41,751 nt of DNA from Rikenellaceae bacterium. GTDB taxonomy: Bacteria > Bacteroidota > Bacteroidia > Bacteroidales > UBA932. The DNA is taken from NCBI GenBank assembly GCA_900769905.1, contig CAAGIL010000043.1:1-41751 (forward strand), read 5' to 3'. Both the position numbers and the translations under genes were made by a program. Position 1 is the first letter of the stretch, and each line of letters begins with the position of its first letter. Below, piece after piece: positions 1 to 7,873 of this stretch. Below the pieces are notes generated by a model. It worked only from the letters and a program-made list of their open reading frames with translations, was not told the origin of the DNA and did not search any database.

Positions 1-391
1 CAATTTCCTTGATGGGCATATCCTCGAAATAATGCAGGACAAGGGCTGTCCTCTCCTTCTCCGGGATAAGCGAGAGGGCTCTTTTCAACTGCTCGTGCCT
101 GAAAGAGGAATCCGTCTCGACGCTGCTTGCAAGAAGTCTTGCTTCCGGATTGTCCAGGCTCACAAGAGGAGCCGGAACCCGTCTTAGATTGTCAATGAAA
201 CAGTTGTATGCAATTCGGAAAAGCCAGGCCTTGAAATTCCCTTTGAAACCGTCTGACATCACATAAGCCCTCACAAGGGCCTCTTGTGCAATGTCATCTG
301 CCAGGGCTGCATCACTGCAAAGAGCTGTCAGGAAACGGCGCAGCCGCCCCTGACAAGCCCTCACTTCAGTAATGAACCGATCTCTGGTCAT
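1..391 (-). CDS. ECF-type RNA polymerase sigma-70 factor, 3' part outside the window
   Basis: Reading leftward from the ATG at 389-391, the frame stays open for 130 codons to the window edge, so the C-terminus is missing. Region 2 is visible as ADDIAQEALVRAY followed by AWLFRIAYNCFIDNLRR (2.3/2.4, -10 recognition). Region 4 begins as LIPEKERTALVLHYFEDMPIKEI. This two-domain layout without regions 1 and 3 is that of extracytoplasmic-function sigma factors, which redirect core RNA polymerase to a small regulon. The start lies 3 bases after the stop of the membrane protein gene at 395-853, so the two are almost certainly cotranscribed and the membrane protein may control or be controlled by it (inference). 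The regulon is unknown. Confidence 0.9.
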   Translation of the reverse strand, partial: MTRDRFITEVRACQGRLRRFLTALCSDAALADDIAQEALVRAYVMSDGFKGNFKAWLFRIAYNCFIDNLRRVPAPLVSLDNPEARLLASSVETDSSFRHEQLKRALSLIPEKERTALVLHYFEDMPIKEI

Positions 392-394
392 AGC

Positions 395-853
395 CTAGTT
401 CTTTCCCTGCAACTGCTTCGCCTCCGCTTCCATTCCCTTTGCCAGCATTTTCTTTCCCAGGAAATAAGCGACGAAAAGGGAAATGCCTACCGCAATGAGA
501 ATTCCGCCCAGCATATACATGAAGAAGAACTCTTCATTGCCCTCCCAGCCCAGGGTGTTGAATATAAAGCTCATCACGACAATTACAACAATACCGATAA
601 GGCTTGTGATGCAGGCTGCCGTAAAGCGGCCAAGCAGACGCTCCTTGATAGTCTTGCTGTCATTGCGGCTCCTGAAGAAGTCAATGTCCACCTTGCTCCC
701 GTTGTCCAGGGCCTTCAACATAATGTCCGCTTTACGGTTGGTCTCATTCTGTTTGACCTTGCCGACCAGCCAGACAATCAGCACAGGAAGCACGACACAA
801 ATGCAGATGGGTATCAGTGCTTCACATAATTCAGCAATAATTTTGTACATCAT
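395..853 (-). CDS. Small membrane protein, DUF6249-like, upstream of ECF sigma factor
   Basis: Encodes about 152 residues from the tandem Met codons at 853/850 (MMYKIIAELC). The open frame extends further upstream, but that extension has no membrane or family character and lies in the promoter region. There are three hydrophobic segments: residues about 9-28, about 80-100 and about 115-138. A soluble loop between the first two contains RKADIMLKALDNGSKVDIDFF, which resembles the DUF6249 family of Bacteroidota inner-membrane proteins. It precedes the sigma factor with a 3-nt gap. Such proteins commonly sit beside ECF sigma genes; an anti-sigma or stress-sensing role is inference only. Confidence 0.75.
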   Translation of the reverse strand: MMYKIIAELCEALIPICICVVLPVLIVWLVGKVKQNETNRKADIMLKALDNGSKVDIDFFRSRNDSKTIKERLLGRFTAACITSLIGIVVIVVMSFIFNTLGWEGNEEFFFMYMLGGILIAVGISLFVAYFLGKKMLAKGMEAEAKQLQGKN

Positions 854-1011
854 AAATGAATAATTAGTATAGTATTTGTTTAATTGAGCTCCGCTGCGGG
901 ATGCTACAATACTATAACGGAAACTGCATTCAAAAGGTTGGAATAAATTTAACATTTTTACGCAAACACCAAAATTATCCTGATTCTGACAGATATTTCC
1001 CGGGAACTTGC

Positions 1012-1019
1012 TATATTTG
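1012..1019 (+). promoter_or_regulatory. Bacteroidota -7 promoter element (TATATTTG) for the GH43 lipoprotein
   Basis: TATATTTG matches the Bacteroidota consensus TAnnTTTG and lies 50 bases before the ATG at 1069. The -33 element is weak (TTCTG near 984-988). It lies in the 215-base divergent gap between the membrane protein gene and the GH43 gene, in which I see no other gene. Confidence 0.5.
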
Positions 1020-1068
1020 CAGAAAGCCGATTGACCATCCAGGACAGACAATTCAAATTATCGGCATT

Positions 1069-2235
1069 ATGAAAAGCAAATTTTTCTTTATTGGCATTGC
1101 GGCCGCAGCGGTATGTGCGGGCGCGTGCTGCAACACACCCGGAGCGGGAGAAGAGACAACGGCAAAAGTCGTAATCGAACCGGGCGAGCAGGCCCCGTTG
1201 ATGGACGAGGGACAGAACAATTTCGGCGGCACGGCGGCAGACCGTGACACTGCGGGACGCGCAGCGCGTATGAGGGCCAGGATGGTTGAGATGAACACAA
1301 TCCGCACCGTCCACTTCAACGACCTTTCGATGAGCGACCCTTACATTTATCCTGACCCGGAGACGAAGACCTACTACCTCACCAGTTCCGGCGGCAGGAT
1401 GTACAAGAGCAAGGACCTTGTGATGTGGGAAGGCCCGTACAACATCATTGACCTCAGCGGCACCTGGTGCGAGAAGGCGGGATTTGCGGCAGCCGCAGAA
1501 ATCCACAAGATAGGGGACTGGTACTACTACGCGGGCACCTGGAGCGACCACAGCGACCTCATCCAGCAGGTGCCGAGACGCTACAATGTACCTCACAACC
1601 AGACCTATCTCCTCCGTTCCAAGAACGTCGAGGGTCCATACCTCCCGTTCTCCGACGAGCCGGGCTACGATTACCAGCCGCGCGAGTGGGACTGCATCGA
1701 CGGAACCCTTTACGAGGAAGACGGTCACATATATATGATCTTCGTGCACGAATGGACCCAGATCATAGACGGAACGATGGACTACATAGAGCTTTCGTCC
1801 GACCTGAGCAGGACCATTTCCGAGCATCCTGTGACAATGTTCCGCGCCTCCGAGCTGCCGTGCTGCGGCGAGATGAACGGACTTGGAGAGGCCACCTTCG
1901 GGCGCAAGATGCCTGGTTGGGTGACCGACGGACCTCAGATGTTCCGCACGCAGACGGGAAAGCTGGGAATGCTCTGGTCAACCTGGGGCAAGGAGCGCTA
2001 CCTGCAGGCAGTGTGCTACTCCGAGTCCGGCACCATCGCCGGTCCGTGGGTACAGGAGAGCGAGCCGTTCCTGGCTAACAACTCCGGTCACGGAATGCTC
2101 TTCCGCACCTTTGAGGGGGAACTCCGCTATGTGGTTCACCACGCGGAAGGAAAGGGGCCTCGCAAGCCTCAGTACTGGACAGTAGATGATTCAGGAGACA
2201 AGCTTGTGCTCGGAAAGAGAATCATTGTCAAGTAG
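1069..2235 (+). CDS. GH43-like five-bladed beta-propeller glycosidase, lipoprotein
   Basis: 388 residues from the ATG at 1069; the frame is open further upstream, but only this Met is followed by a signal peptide (MKSKFFFIGIAAAAVCAGAC). The lipobox-like AGAC makes it a probable surface or periplasmic lipoprotein. A GH43 fold is suggested by SDPYIYPD (Asp90, candidate general base), CIDGTLYEEDG (Asp211, candidate pKa modulator) and GHGMLF (His341). At the usual general-acid position, where GH43 enzymes have E-G-P, it reads TDGP with Asp287. Substrate is not predictable; the family acts on arabinose-, xylose- or galactose-containing glycans. No SusC/D pair is nearby. Its last 8 bases overlap the convergent LysE gene. 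Confidence 0.85.
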   Translation: MKSKFFFIGIAAAAVCAGACCNTPGAGEETTAKVVIEPGEQAPLMDEGQNNFGGTAADRDTAGRAARMRARMVEMNTIRTVHFNDLSMSDPYIYPDPETKTYYLTSSGGRMYKSKDLVMWEGPYNIIDLSGTWCEKAGFAAAAEIHKIGDWYYYAGTWSDHSDLIQQVPRRYNVPHNQTYLLRSKNVEGPYLPFSDEPGYDYQPREWDCIDGTLYEEDGHIYMIFVHEWTQIIDGTMDYIELSSDLSRTISEHPVTMFRASELPCCGEMNGLGEATFGRKMPGWVTDGPQMFRTQTGKLGMLWSTWGKERYLQAVCYSESGTIAGPWVQESEPFLANNSGHGMLFRTFEGELRYVVHHAEGKGPRKPQYWTVDDSGDKLVLGKRIIVK

Positions 2236-2824
2236 TTTTCCAGAAGACAATCATAAGGGCGCAGGCAGCGAGTGCCAGCCCGAGAACAATATTCACGGCC
2301 CTGCGGTGCTTCTTTATGAAGCGGTTCAGGGCCGTTCCTGCAAGCAGCCATACAAGATTCGATCCCGGGCCTGCAAGCATAAGCAGGAGGCAGACAGGCA
2401 TAAGGTCGGCGAAACGGTCGGAATAGGGGAGTACGAAGGTGGAATAGACACTGATGTCATAGAGAATCATCTTGGCATTGGTCAGCTGTACCAATAGCCC
2501 GTTCCAGAAAGTGCAGGGTTTCACCTTTTCCCCGCTTTCCTCTCCGCTGAGCATTATTTTGACTGAAAGGTAAAGGATGTAGACGGCTCCAAGGTACTTG
2601 AGCCAGATTACATATTCTCCCAGGACTTCACCCACGAAATGCATCATCACAGCAACCAGGAATGCGGCCAGAAGGAAACCGCATACCAAGCCCCACCACA
2701 TTCTGAAGGCTGCCTTTCTGCCGTAAGTCATCGAAGCCGACAGCGCATAAAGGTTTGCAGGCCCCGGGGTGTATCCCACGGCGAAAAGCTGAATCAGAAG
2801 TGAAGGAAGCAGATGTGGCGGCAT
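2228..2824 (-). CDS. LysE/RhtB-family amino-acid exporter
   Basis: 198 residues from the ATG at 2822-2824 (MPPHLLPSLLIQLFAVGYTPGPANLYALS). The TPGPAN motif near residue 22 is the LysE/RhtB signature, and about six hydrophobic segments fill the length, as expected for this family (about 200 residues). Members export small molecules such as lysine, arginine, homoserine or threonine from the cytoplasm. Substrate cannot be read from sequence. A TAnnTTTG element sits 20 bases upstream. The stop region overlaps the GH43 gene tail-to-tail. An arginine operon lies nearby, but an arginine substrate would be speculation. Confidence 0.88.
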   Translation of the reverse strand: MPPHLLPSLLIQLFAVGYTPGPANLYALSASMTYGRKAAFRMWWGLVCGFLLAAFLVAVMMHFVGEVLGEYVIWLKYLGAVYILYLSVKIMLSGEESGEKVKPCTFWNGLLVQLTNAKMILYDISVYSTFVLPYSDRFADLMPVCLLLMLAGPGSNLVWLLAGTALNRFIKKHRRAVNIVLGLALAACALMIVFWKTT

Positions 2825-2844
2825 AGTCAAATTATTTCGAGAAA

Positions 2845-2852
2845 CAAAGATA
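2845..2852 (-). promoter_or_regulatory. -7 promoter element (TATCTTTG on the minus strand) for the LysE exporter
   Basis: The minus strand reads TATCTTTG here, a full match to TAnnTTTG, about 20 bases upstream of the exporter ATG. No clear TTTG -33 element is seen at the right distance. Confidence 0.45.
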
Positions 2853-2919
2853 GCAAAATTTGAGAAATTTGCCGGGGTCGGGAATTATGACTAGCTTTGT
2901 GGCCTTTCAAAGTGAAACA

Positions 2920-3558
2920 ATGAGGCCCGATATAGACTACATAAAGGAAAAGTACCGCCATTTCAATGACTTATGTTTCGAAGGCAGGCTCCCGGAAGTG
3001 CCGGTGGAGCTTTGCGATGCTGCTGCTTTTCTAGGAAAGGCCTGCTATTCAGCCGTTGAAGACAGGTACGGTCTGGTCATAGGATACTCAAAACTCAAGC
3101 TCCGCATCAATATCAGATACGATCTGCCAGAAAGCGAAGTCGAGGATGTGATACTCCACGAAATGATACATCTGTACATAGCGTATCACAATATCCCGGA
3201 CAGCAGTCCCCACGGTCCCGTTTTCCGCAGCCTGATGAAGATGATAAACGAAAGATACTCACGCCACATCTTCATCTCCCGCAAGGGCGCTCCGGAAGCG
3301 GAGGACAAGTCCGGGGGCAGAGTCGTAATAGTAACTACCTTTGCTGACTCCAGTCACGGCATAACAATCTGCAGCCCCGGGAAGCTCAGACAAATCAAGT
3401 CTTCACTCCCGAGGCGTTACAGATTCAAATCGATGAAGTGCTATTTCAGCACTGACCCTTATTTCAGGCGCTATCCCCGTTCCGTCAAAGGCAGAATATG
3501 GAAAATCAGCGAGGAAGCTCTTTCTCTGCATCTGCTTGAAGCAAAGGAACTTGAATAG
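2920..3558 (+). CDS. SprT-like zinc metalloprotein
   Basis: 212 residues from the ATG at 2920; an earlier in-frame ATG at 2887 would add 11 residues, but the family usually begins with a sequence like MRPDIDYIKEKYRHFNDLCF, so 2920 is preferred. HEMIH at residues 80-84 is the HExxH zinc and catalytic motif, with a likely third ligand His98 in SSPHGPVF. The C-terminal region (CSPGKLRQIKSSLPRRYRFK) is typical of the Bacteroidota branch and lacks the zinc ribbon of E. coli SprT. It is probably a cytoplasmic protein; SprT/Spartan relatives degrade DNA-crosslinked proteins, but that role is not shown here. It ends 8 bases from the convergent carB stop. Confidence 0.85.
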   Translation: MRPDIDYIKEKYRHFNDLCFEGRLPEVPVELCDAAAFLGKACYSAVEDRYGLVIGYSKLKLRINIRYDLPESEVEDVILHEMIHLYIAYHNIPDSSPHGPVFRSLMKMINERYSRHIFISRKGAPEAEDKSGGRVVIVTTFADSSHGITICSPGKLRQIKSSLPRRYRFKSMKCYFSTDPYFRRYPRSVKGRIWKISEEALSLHLLEAKELE

Positions 3559-3566
3559 CCGGCTTG

Positions 3567-6500
3567 CTAATACTCGTCCCAGCTCTTGATGCTTATCTTC
3601 TCCAGAGGGACGGAGCAGAATGCGCGTATGTAGGCGGTGGCTAGACGGCTGTTGGTAATCAGCGGCACGTTGAAGTCTATGGCTGCGCGACGCATCTTGT
3701 AGCCGTTGCTCAACTCGTTGTGGGTGAAGTTTTTAGGTATGTTGATTACCAGGTCAACCTCGTGCCCGCGTATAAGGTCGAGCGCAGCCTTGTGCCCACT
3801 CTGATTATCCCCGTCCTCGTGTGGCCAGAGCACCCTCGTTGCCGGGATACCGTTCTCGTTGAGGTAGCGGCAGGTGCCGTCGGTGGCGTAAATCTTCAAT
3901 CCGCTCTTTGCGAGCATCTGGCAAGCTCCGAGTATGTCCGCCTTCTGGCGCGCGTTTCCCGATGAGATGAGCACGCCTTTGTGAGGGATGTGGTGTCCCA
4001 CGGAAAGCATTGACTTCAGCAGCGCCTCGTCCAGGTTGTCGCCTACGCAGCCGACCTCGCCAGTTGAGGACATATCCACGCCGAGCACAGGGTCCGCCTG
4101 GTTCAGACGGGAGAAGGAGAACTGCGAGCACTTGATGCCCACGTAGTCCAGCTCGAACGGATCGACCCCTATAGGCTGCGGATGCTCTGAGAGCATGCAG
4201 AGGGTGGCGAGTTCTATAAAGTTGACTTTGAGCACCTTGGATACGAACGGGAAGCTTCTCGATGCGCGCAGGTTGCACTCGATTACCTTGATGTAGTTGT
4301 CGGTGGCGAGGAACTGGATGTTGAACGGTCCCGTGATGTTGAGCTCCTTCGCGATTGCCGCCGTGGTCTTGCGTATTTTAGCAGCGGTGATGCTGTAAAT
4401 CTTCTGGGCAGGGAACTGTATGGTCGCGTCACCCGAATGCACGCCGGCAAACTCGATATGCTCGGAAATGGCGGCGGCAATCACACGGCCACCGTCGGCA
4501 ACCGCGTCGCACTCGATTTCCTTGCAGCGCTGCATAAAGGAACTGATGACCACAGGGTGCTCCTCGGACACCTCCACCGCCATATTCAGGAAGACCTTCA
4601 GGTCCTCGTGGCTGTAACACACGTTCATCGCGGCACCGGAAAGCACGTAGGACGGGCGCACCAGCACAGGGAAACCTACTTCCTCTATGAACTTGTCAAT
4701 GTCTTCCATCGTGGTAAGTTCCCTCCAGCGTGGCTGGTCTATGCCTAGCTTGTCCACAATCTTGGAGAACTTGTTGCGGTCCTCGGCGCGGTCGATGTCC
4801 AGGGCTGAAGTGCCCAGTATCCTGATTCCGCTCTTCATCAGCGGGAGGGCGAGGTTGTTAGGAATCTGGCCGCCCACGCTCACTATGACTCCGTACGGGT
4901 CCTCCAGTTCGCAGATGTCCATCACGGTCTCGTAGCTCAGCTCATCGAAGTAGAGCCTGTCGCAGATGTCGTAGTCGGTGGAGACGGTCTCGGGGTTGTA
5001 GTTGATCATTATTGACTTGTAGCCGCGCTTGTGCAGGGTGGTGAGGGCATTTACGCCGCACCAGTCGAACTCCACGCTGCTGCCGATTCTGTAGGCGCCG
5101 GAGCCGAGCACTATCACCGCTTCCGGTCCCTTGCCGAAGCTGACATCGTCGCTGCTGGCGTTGTAGGTCAGGTAGAGGTAATTGGTCTCGGAAGGGAATT
5201 CCGCCGCAAGGGTGTCGATTTGCTTGACGAAAGGTCTGAGCCCCAGGCTCTTGCGCCTTTCCCTCACGAGCTGTTCCTTGATGCCGAGCACCCTGGCGAT
5301 CTGTATGTCTGAGAAACCCTGGCGCTTGGCCTTTGCGAAGAGCTCCCTGTCAATCTCACCCAGGCTCTTGCACTCCTCCAGACGGCGGTAGGTGGCCTCG
5401 ATGTTGTCAAGCTTGTCGAGGAACCACTTGTCAATTTTGGTAAGCTCGTGGATGCGGTCCACGCTGTAGCCGCTCTGCAGGGCAGCCGCGATGGCAAAGA
5501 TGCGGGTGTCGGTCGGGTTGCGGAGGGCATCGTCGAGGTCCTCATCCTTGTAAGGCTTGTTGCATACAAAGCCATGGGCACCCTGGCCTATCATACGCAG
5601 GCCCTTCTGAATGGCCTCCTCGAAGTTGCGTCCTATGGCCATCACCTCGCCCACGCTCTTCATGCTGGAGCCGATTTCCCTGGACACGCCCTTGAATTTG
5701 GCAAGGTCCCAGCGAGGTATCTTGCAGACCACATAGTCCAGAGCTGGCTCGAAGAAGGCAGGGGTGGTCTTGGTGACGGCGTTTTTCAGCTCAAAGAGCC
5801 CGTAGCCGAGACCGAGTTTGGCAGCGATGAAAGCCAGGGGATAACCGGTGGCCTTTGAGGCCAGGGCAGAGGAACGGCTGAGTCTGGCGTTTACCTCAAT
5901 CACCCTGTAGTCCTCCCCGTCGGGGCTGAAGGCGTACTGCACGTTGCACTCGCCGACTATTCCCACGTGGCGCACTATGTCGATTGCAGTCTTTCTGAGG
6001 AAGTGGAATTCCTTGTTGGAAAGGGTCTGGGAAGGGGCGACCACAATGCTCTCCCCGGTATGGATGCCGAGCGGGTCGAAATTCTCCATATTGCAAACCG
6101 TGATGCAGTTGTCGTAGCAGTCGCGCACCACTTCATATTCGATTTCTTTCCAGCCGCGCAGGGATTTCTCCACGAGCACCTGAGGAGAGAAGGAAAAGGC
6201 CTTGGTGGCTACGGTGCGCAGCTCTTCCTCGTTCTCGCAGAAGCCTGAGCCCAGTCCGCCCAGGGCATAAGCCGCGCGTATGATGACAGGGTAACCCACC
6301 TGGGCCGCTGCCGCCAGGGCTTCTTCCAGGTTTTCAGCCGCGTGCGAGCGTATGGTTTTGACTCCGATTTCGTCGAGTCTCTCCACGAAGAGTTCCCTGT
6401 CCTCGGTGTCGATGATTGCCTGCACAGGGGTGCCGAGCACCTTCACCTTGTTCCTCTCCAGCACGCCGCTCTTGTAGAGTTCCACACCGCAGTTGAGCGC

Positions 6501-6779
6501 GGTCTGTCCGCCGAAAGCGAGGAGTATGCCCTGAGGCTTCTCCTTGAGTATGACTTTCTCAACGAAGAAAGGAGTCACCGGAAGGAAGTAAACCTTGTCT
6601 GCCACACCCTCGGATGTCTGAACCGTGGCGATGTTCGGGTTGATGAGGACGGTGCTTATGCCTTCCTCCCTGAGGGCCTTGAGGGCCTGGGAACCGCTGT
6701 AGTCGAATTCTCCCGCCTCACCTATCTTGAGTGCTCCGGAACCGAGCACGAGTACCTTCTTTATGCTTCTGTCGATCAT
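3567..6779 (-). CDS. carB: Carbamoyl-phosphate synthetase large subunit
   Basis: 1070 residues, the normal CarB length. Two homologous ATP-grasp halves are seen (residues about 1-400 and about 550-930), each with the expected N-terminal KVLVLGSGALKIGEAGEFDYSGSQ and VIVLGSGAYRIGSSVEFDW motifs. A central oligomerisation region separates them, and an MGS-like allosteric domain ends the protein (YATDGTCRYLNENGI onward). It makes carbamoyl phosphate from bicarbonate, 2 ATP and ammonia channelled from CarA. The ATG follows the carA stop by one base. It is the last gene of the arginine run, so this copy probably supplies the transcarbamylase at 11035-11988 and may also serve pyrimidines. The allosteric effector is not predictable. 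Confidence 0.98.
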   Translation of the reverse strand: MIDRSIKKVLVLGSGALKIGEAGEFDYSGSQALKALREEGISTVLINPNIATVQTSEGVADKVYFLPVTPFFVEKVILKEKPQGILLAFGGQTALNCGVELYKSGVLERNKVKVLGTPVQAIIDTEDRELFVERLDEIGVKTIRSHAAENLEEALAAAAQVGYPVIIRAAYALGGLGSGFCENEEELRTVATKAFSFSPQVLVEKSLRGWKEIEYEVVRDCYDNCITVCNMENFDPLGIHTGESIVVAPSQTLSNKEFHFLRKTAIDIVRHVGIVGECNVQYAFSPDGEDYRVIEVNARLSRSSALASKATGYPLAFIAAKLGLGYGLFELKNAVTKTTPAFFEPALDYVVCKIPRWDLAKFKGVSREIGSSMKSVGEVMAIGRNFEEAIQKGLRMIGQGAHGFVCNKPYKDEDLDDALRNPTDTRIFAIAAALQSGYSVDRIHELTKIDKWFLDKLDNIEATYRRLEECKSLGEIDRELFAKAKRQGFSDIQIARVLGIKEQLVRERRKSLGLRPFVKQIDTLAAEFPSETNYLYLTYNASSDDVSFGKGPEAVIVLGSGAYRIGSSVEFDWCGVNALTTLHKRGYKSIMINYNPETVSTDYDICDRLYFDELSYETVMDICELEDPYGVIVSVGGQIPNNLALPLMKSGIRILGTSALDIDRAEDRNKFSKIVDKLGIDQPRWRELTTMEDIDKFIEEVGFPVLVRPSYVLSGAAMNVCYSHEDLKVFLNMAVEVSEEHPVVISSFMQRCKEIECDAVADGGRVIAAAISEHIEFAGVHSGDATIQFPAQKIYSITAAKIRKTTAAIAKELNITGPFNIQFLATDNYIKVIECNLRASRSFPFVSKVLKVNFIELATLCMLSEHPQPIGVDPFELDYVGIKCSQFSFSRLNQADPVLGVDMSSTGEVGCVGDNLDEALLKSMLSVGHHIPHKGVLISSGNARQKADILGACQMLAKSGLKIYATDGTCRYLNENGIPATRVLWPHEDGDNQSGHKAALDLIRGHEVDLVINIPKNFTHNELSNGYKMRRAAIDFNVPLITNSRLATAYIRAFCSVPLEKISIKSWDEY

Positions 6780-6780
6780 A

Positions 6781-7860
6781 TTACAAGCTTGCTATGAATT
6801 CGTCAAACAAAAATTCCGTATCCACCGGACCGCTGGATGCCTCCGGGTGGAACTGGGCTGAGCAGAAAGGTTTGCTGATGTGCCTTATGCCCTCGTTGGT
6901 CCCGTCGTTCATATTGATGAAATATGGTACCCACTGGGAAGGCAGGGTGTCGGAATCCACCGCAAAGCCGTGGTTCTGGGAAGTGATGAAGCATTTGTCG
7001 CTGCCGCACATTCTCACGGGCTGATTGTGGCTGCGGTGGCCGTATTTGAGTTTGAAGGTCCTCGCGCCGGCGGCGATGGACATCAGCTGGTTGCCCATAC
7101 ATATTCCGCAGACCGGCTTGTCGCCCTGAAGGGCCACGCGTATATGCTCCACTGCCTCGCCGCACAGAGACGGGTTGCCGGGACCGTTGGAGATGAACAG
7201 TCCGTCCCAATCCAGAGTGTTGAAATCATAGTTCCAGGGTACCCTGATTACCTTTACTCCTCTGGAAATCAGGCATCTGAGAATCTGGTGCTTGACTCCG
7301 CAGTCCACGAGCACCACGGTCTTGTCCCCGCTGCCGTACTCCTGAACCTCCTTGCAGCTGACTATCGCCACCTGGTTGTCGATGTTCGGGTCGTAGTAAG
7401 GGAAGTCTTCTGACACGCCTTCGGGAACGATTTTTCCCAGCATTGCTCCTTCCTCCCTGAGCATCTTTGTGAGCTCGCGGGTGTCTATGCCGAAGATGCC
7501 CGGGACCTTCTGCTCCCTGAGCCATTCGTCCAGGCTCTTCACTGCGTCCCAGTGGCTGTACTTTTCGCTGTAGTCCGAGATGATCAGGCCCCTTACGTGG
7601 ATTTTTTCGGACTCGAAGGCGGTGCAGAGACCGTTCCCGTCAAGTTCCTCAGGCGGTATGCCGTAGTTTCCTATCAACGGGTAGCTCACGCAGAGTATCT
7701 GACCCGAATAAGAAGGATCGGTGAGACTTTCCGGATAGCCCACCATGGCTGTAGAGAAGACCACTTCTCCGGAAGCGGCCGCGTCATAGCCGAAACTCCA
7801 ACCCTCCATTCTGCGTCCGTTCTGGAGGATAAGCGTTGCTTTTCTTTGTGATTCAGACAT
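6781..7860 (-). CDS. carA: Carbamoyl-phosphate synthetase small (glutaminase) subunit
   Basis: 359 residues from the ATG at 7858-7860 (MSESQRKATLILQNGRRMEG); a longer frame starting at 7896 runs into the argH stop region and is unlikely. The N-terminal CarA domain (FSTAMVGYPESLTDPSYSGQI) precedes a class I glutamine amidotransferase domain. The nucleophile is the Cys in GICMGNQL, and the triad is completed by FHPEAS; SQNHGFAVD is also present. GICMGNQL replaces the more usual GICLGHQ, a form I recall as common in Bacteroidota. It hydrolyses glutamine and passes ammonia to CarB. It lies 13 bases after argH. Confidence 0.97.
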   Translation of the reverse strand: MSESQRKATLILQNGRRMEGWSFGYDAAASGEVVFSTAMVGYPESLTDPSYSGQILCVSYPLIGNYGIPPEELDGNGLCTAFESEKIHVRGLIISDYSEKYSHWDAVKSLDEWLREQKVPGIFGIDTRELTKMLREEGAMLGKIVPEGVSEDFPYYDPNIDNQVAIVSCKEVQEYGSGDKTVVLVDCGVKHQILRCLISRGVKVIRVPWNYDFNTLDWDGLFISNGPGNPSLCGEAVEHIRVALQGDKPVCGICMGNQLMSIAAGARTFKLKYGHRSHNQPVRMCGSDKCFITSQNHGFAVDSDTLPSQWVPYFINMNDGTNEGIRHISKPFCSAQFHPEASSGPVDTEFLFDEFIASL

Positions 7861-7873
7861 ATAGTTAAATTGT

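Noticed and set aside
958..1827. 289-codon minus-strand frame opposite the GH43 lipoprotein
   Set aside because: The product has no family character and the opposite strand encodes a clear glycosidase with a signal peptide and promoter.
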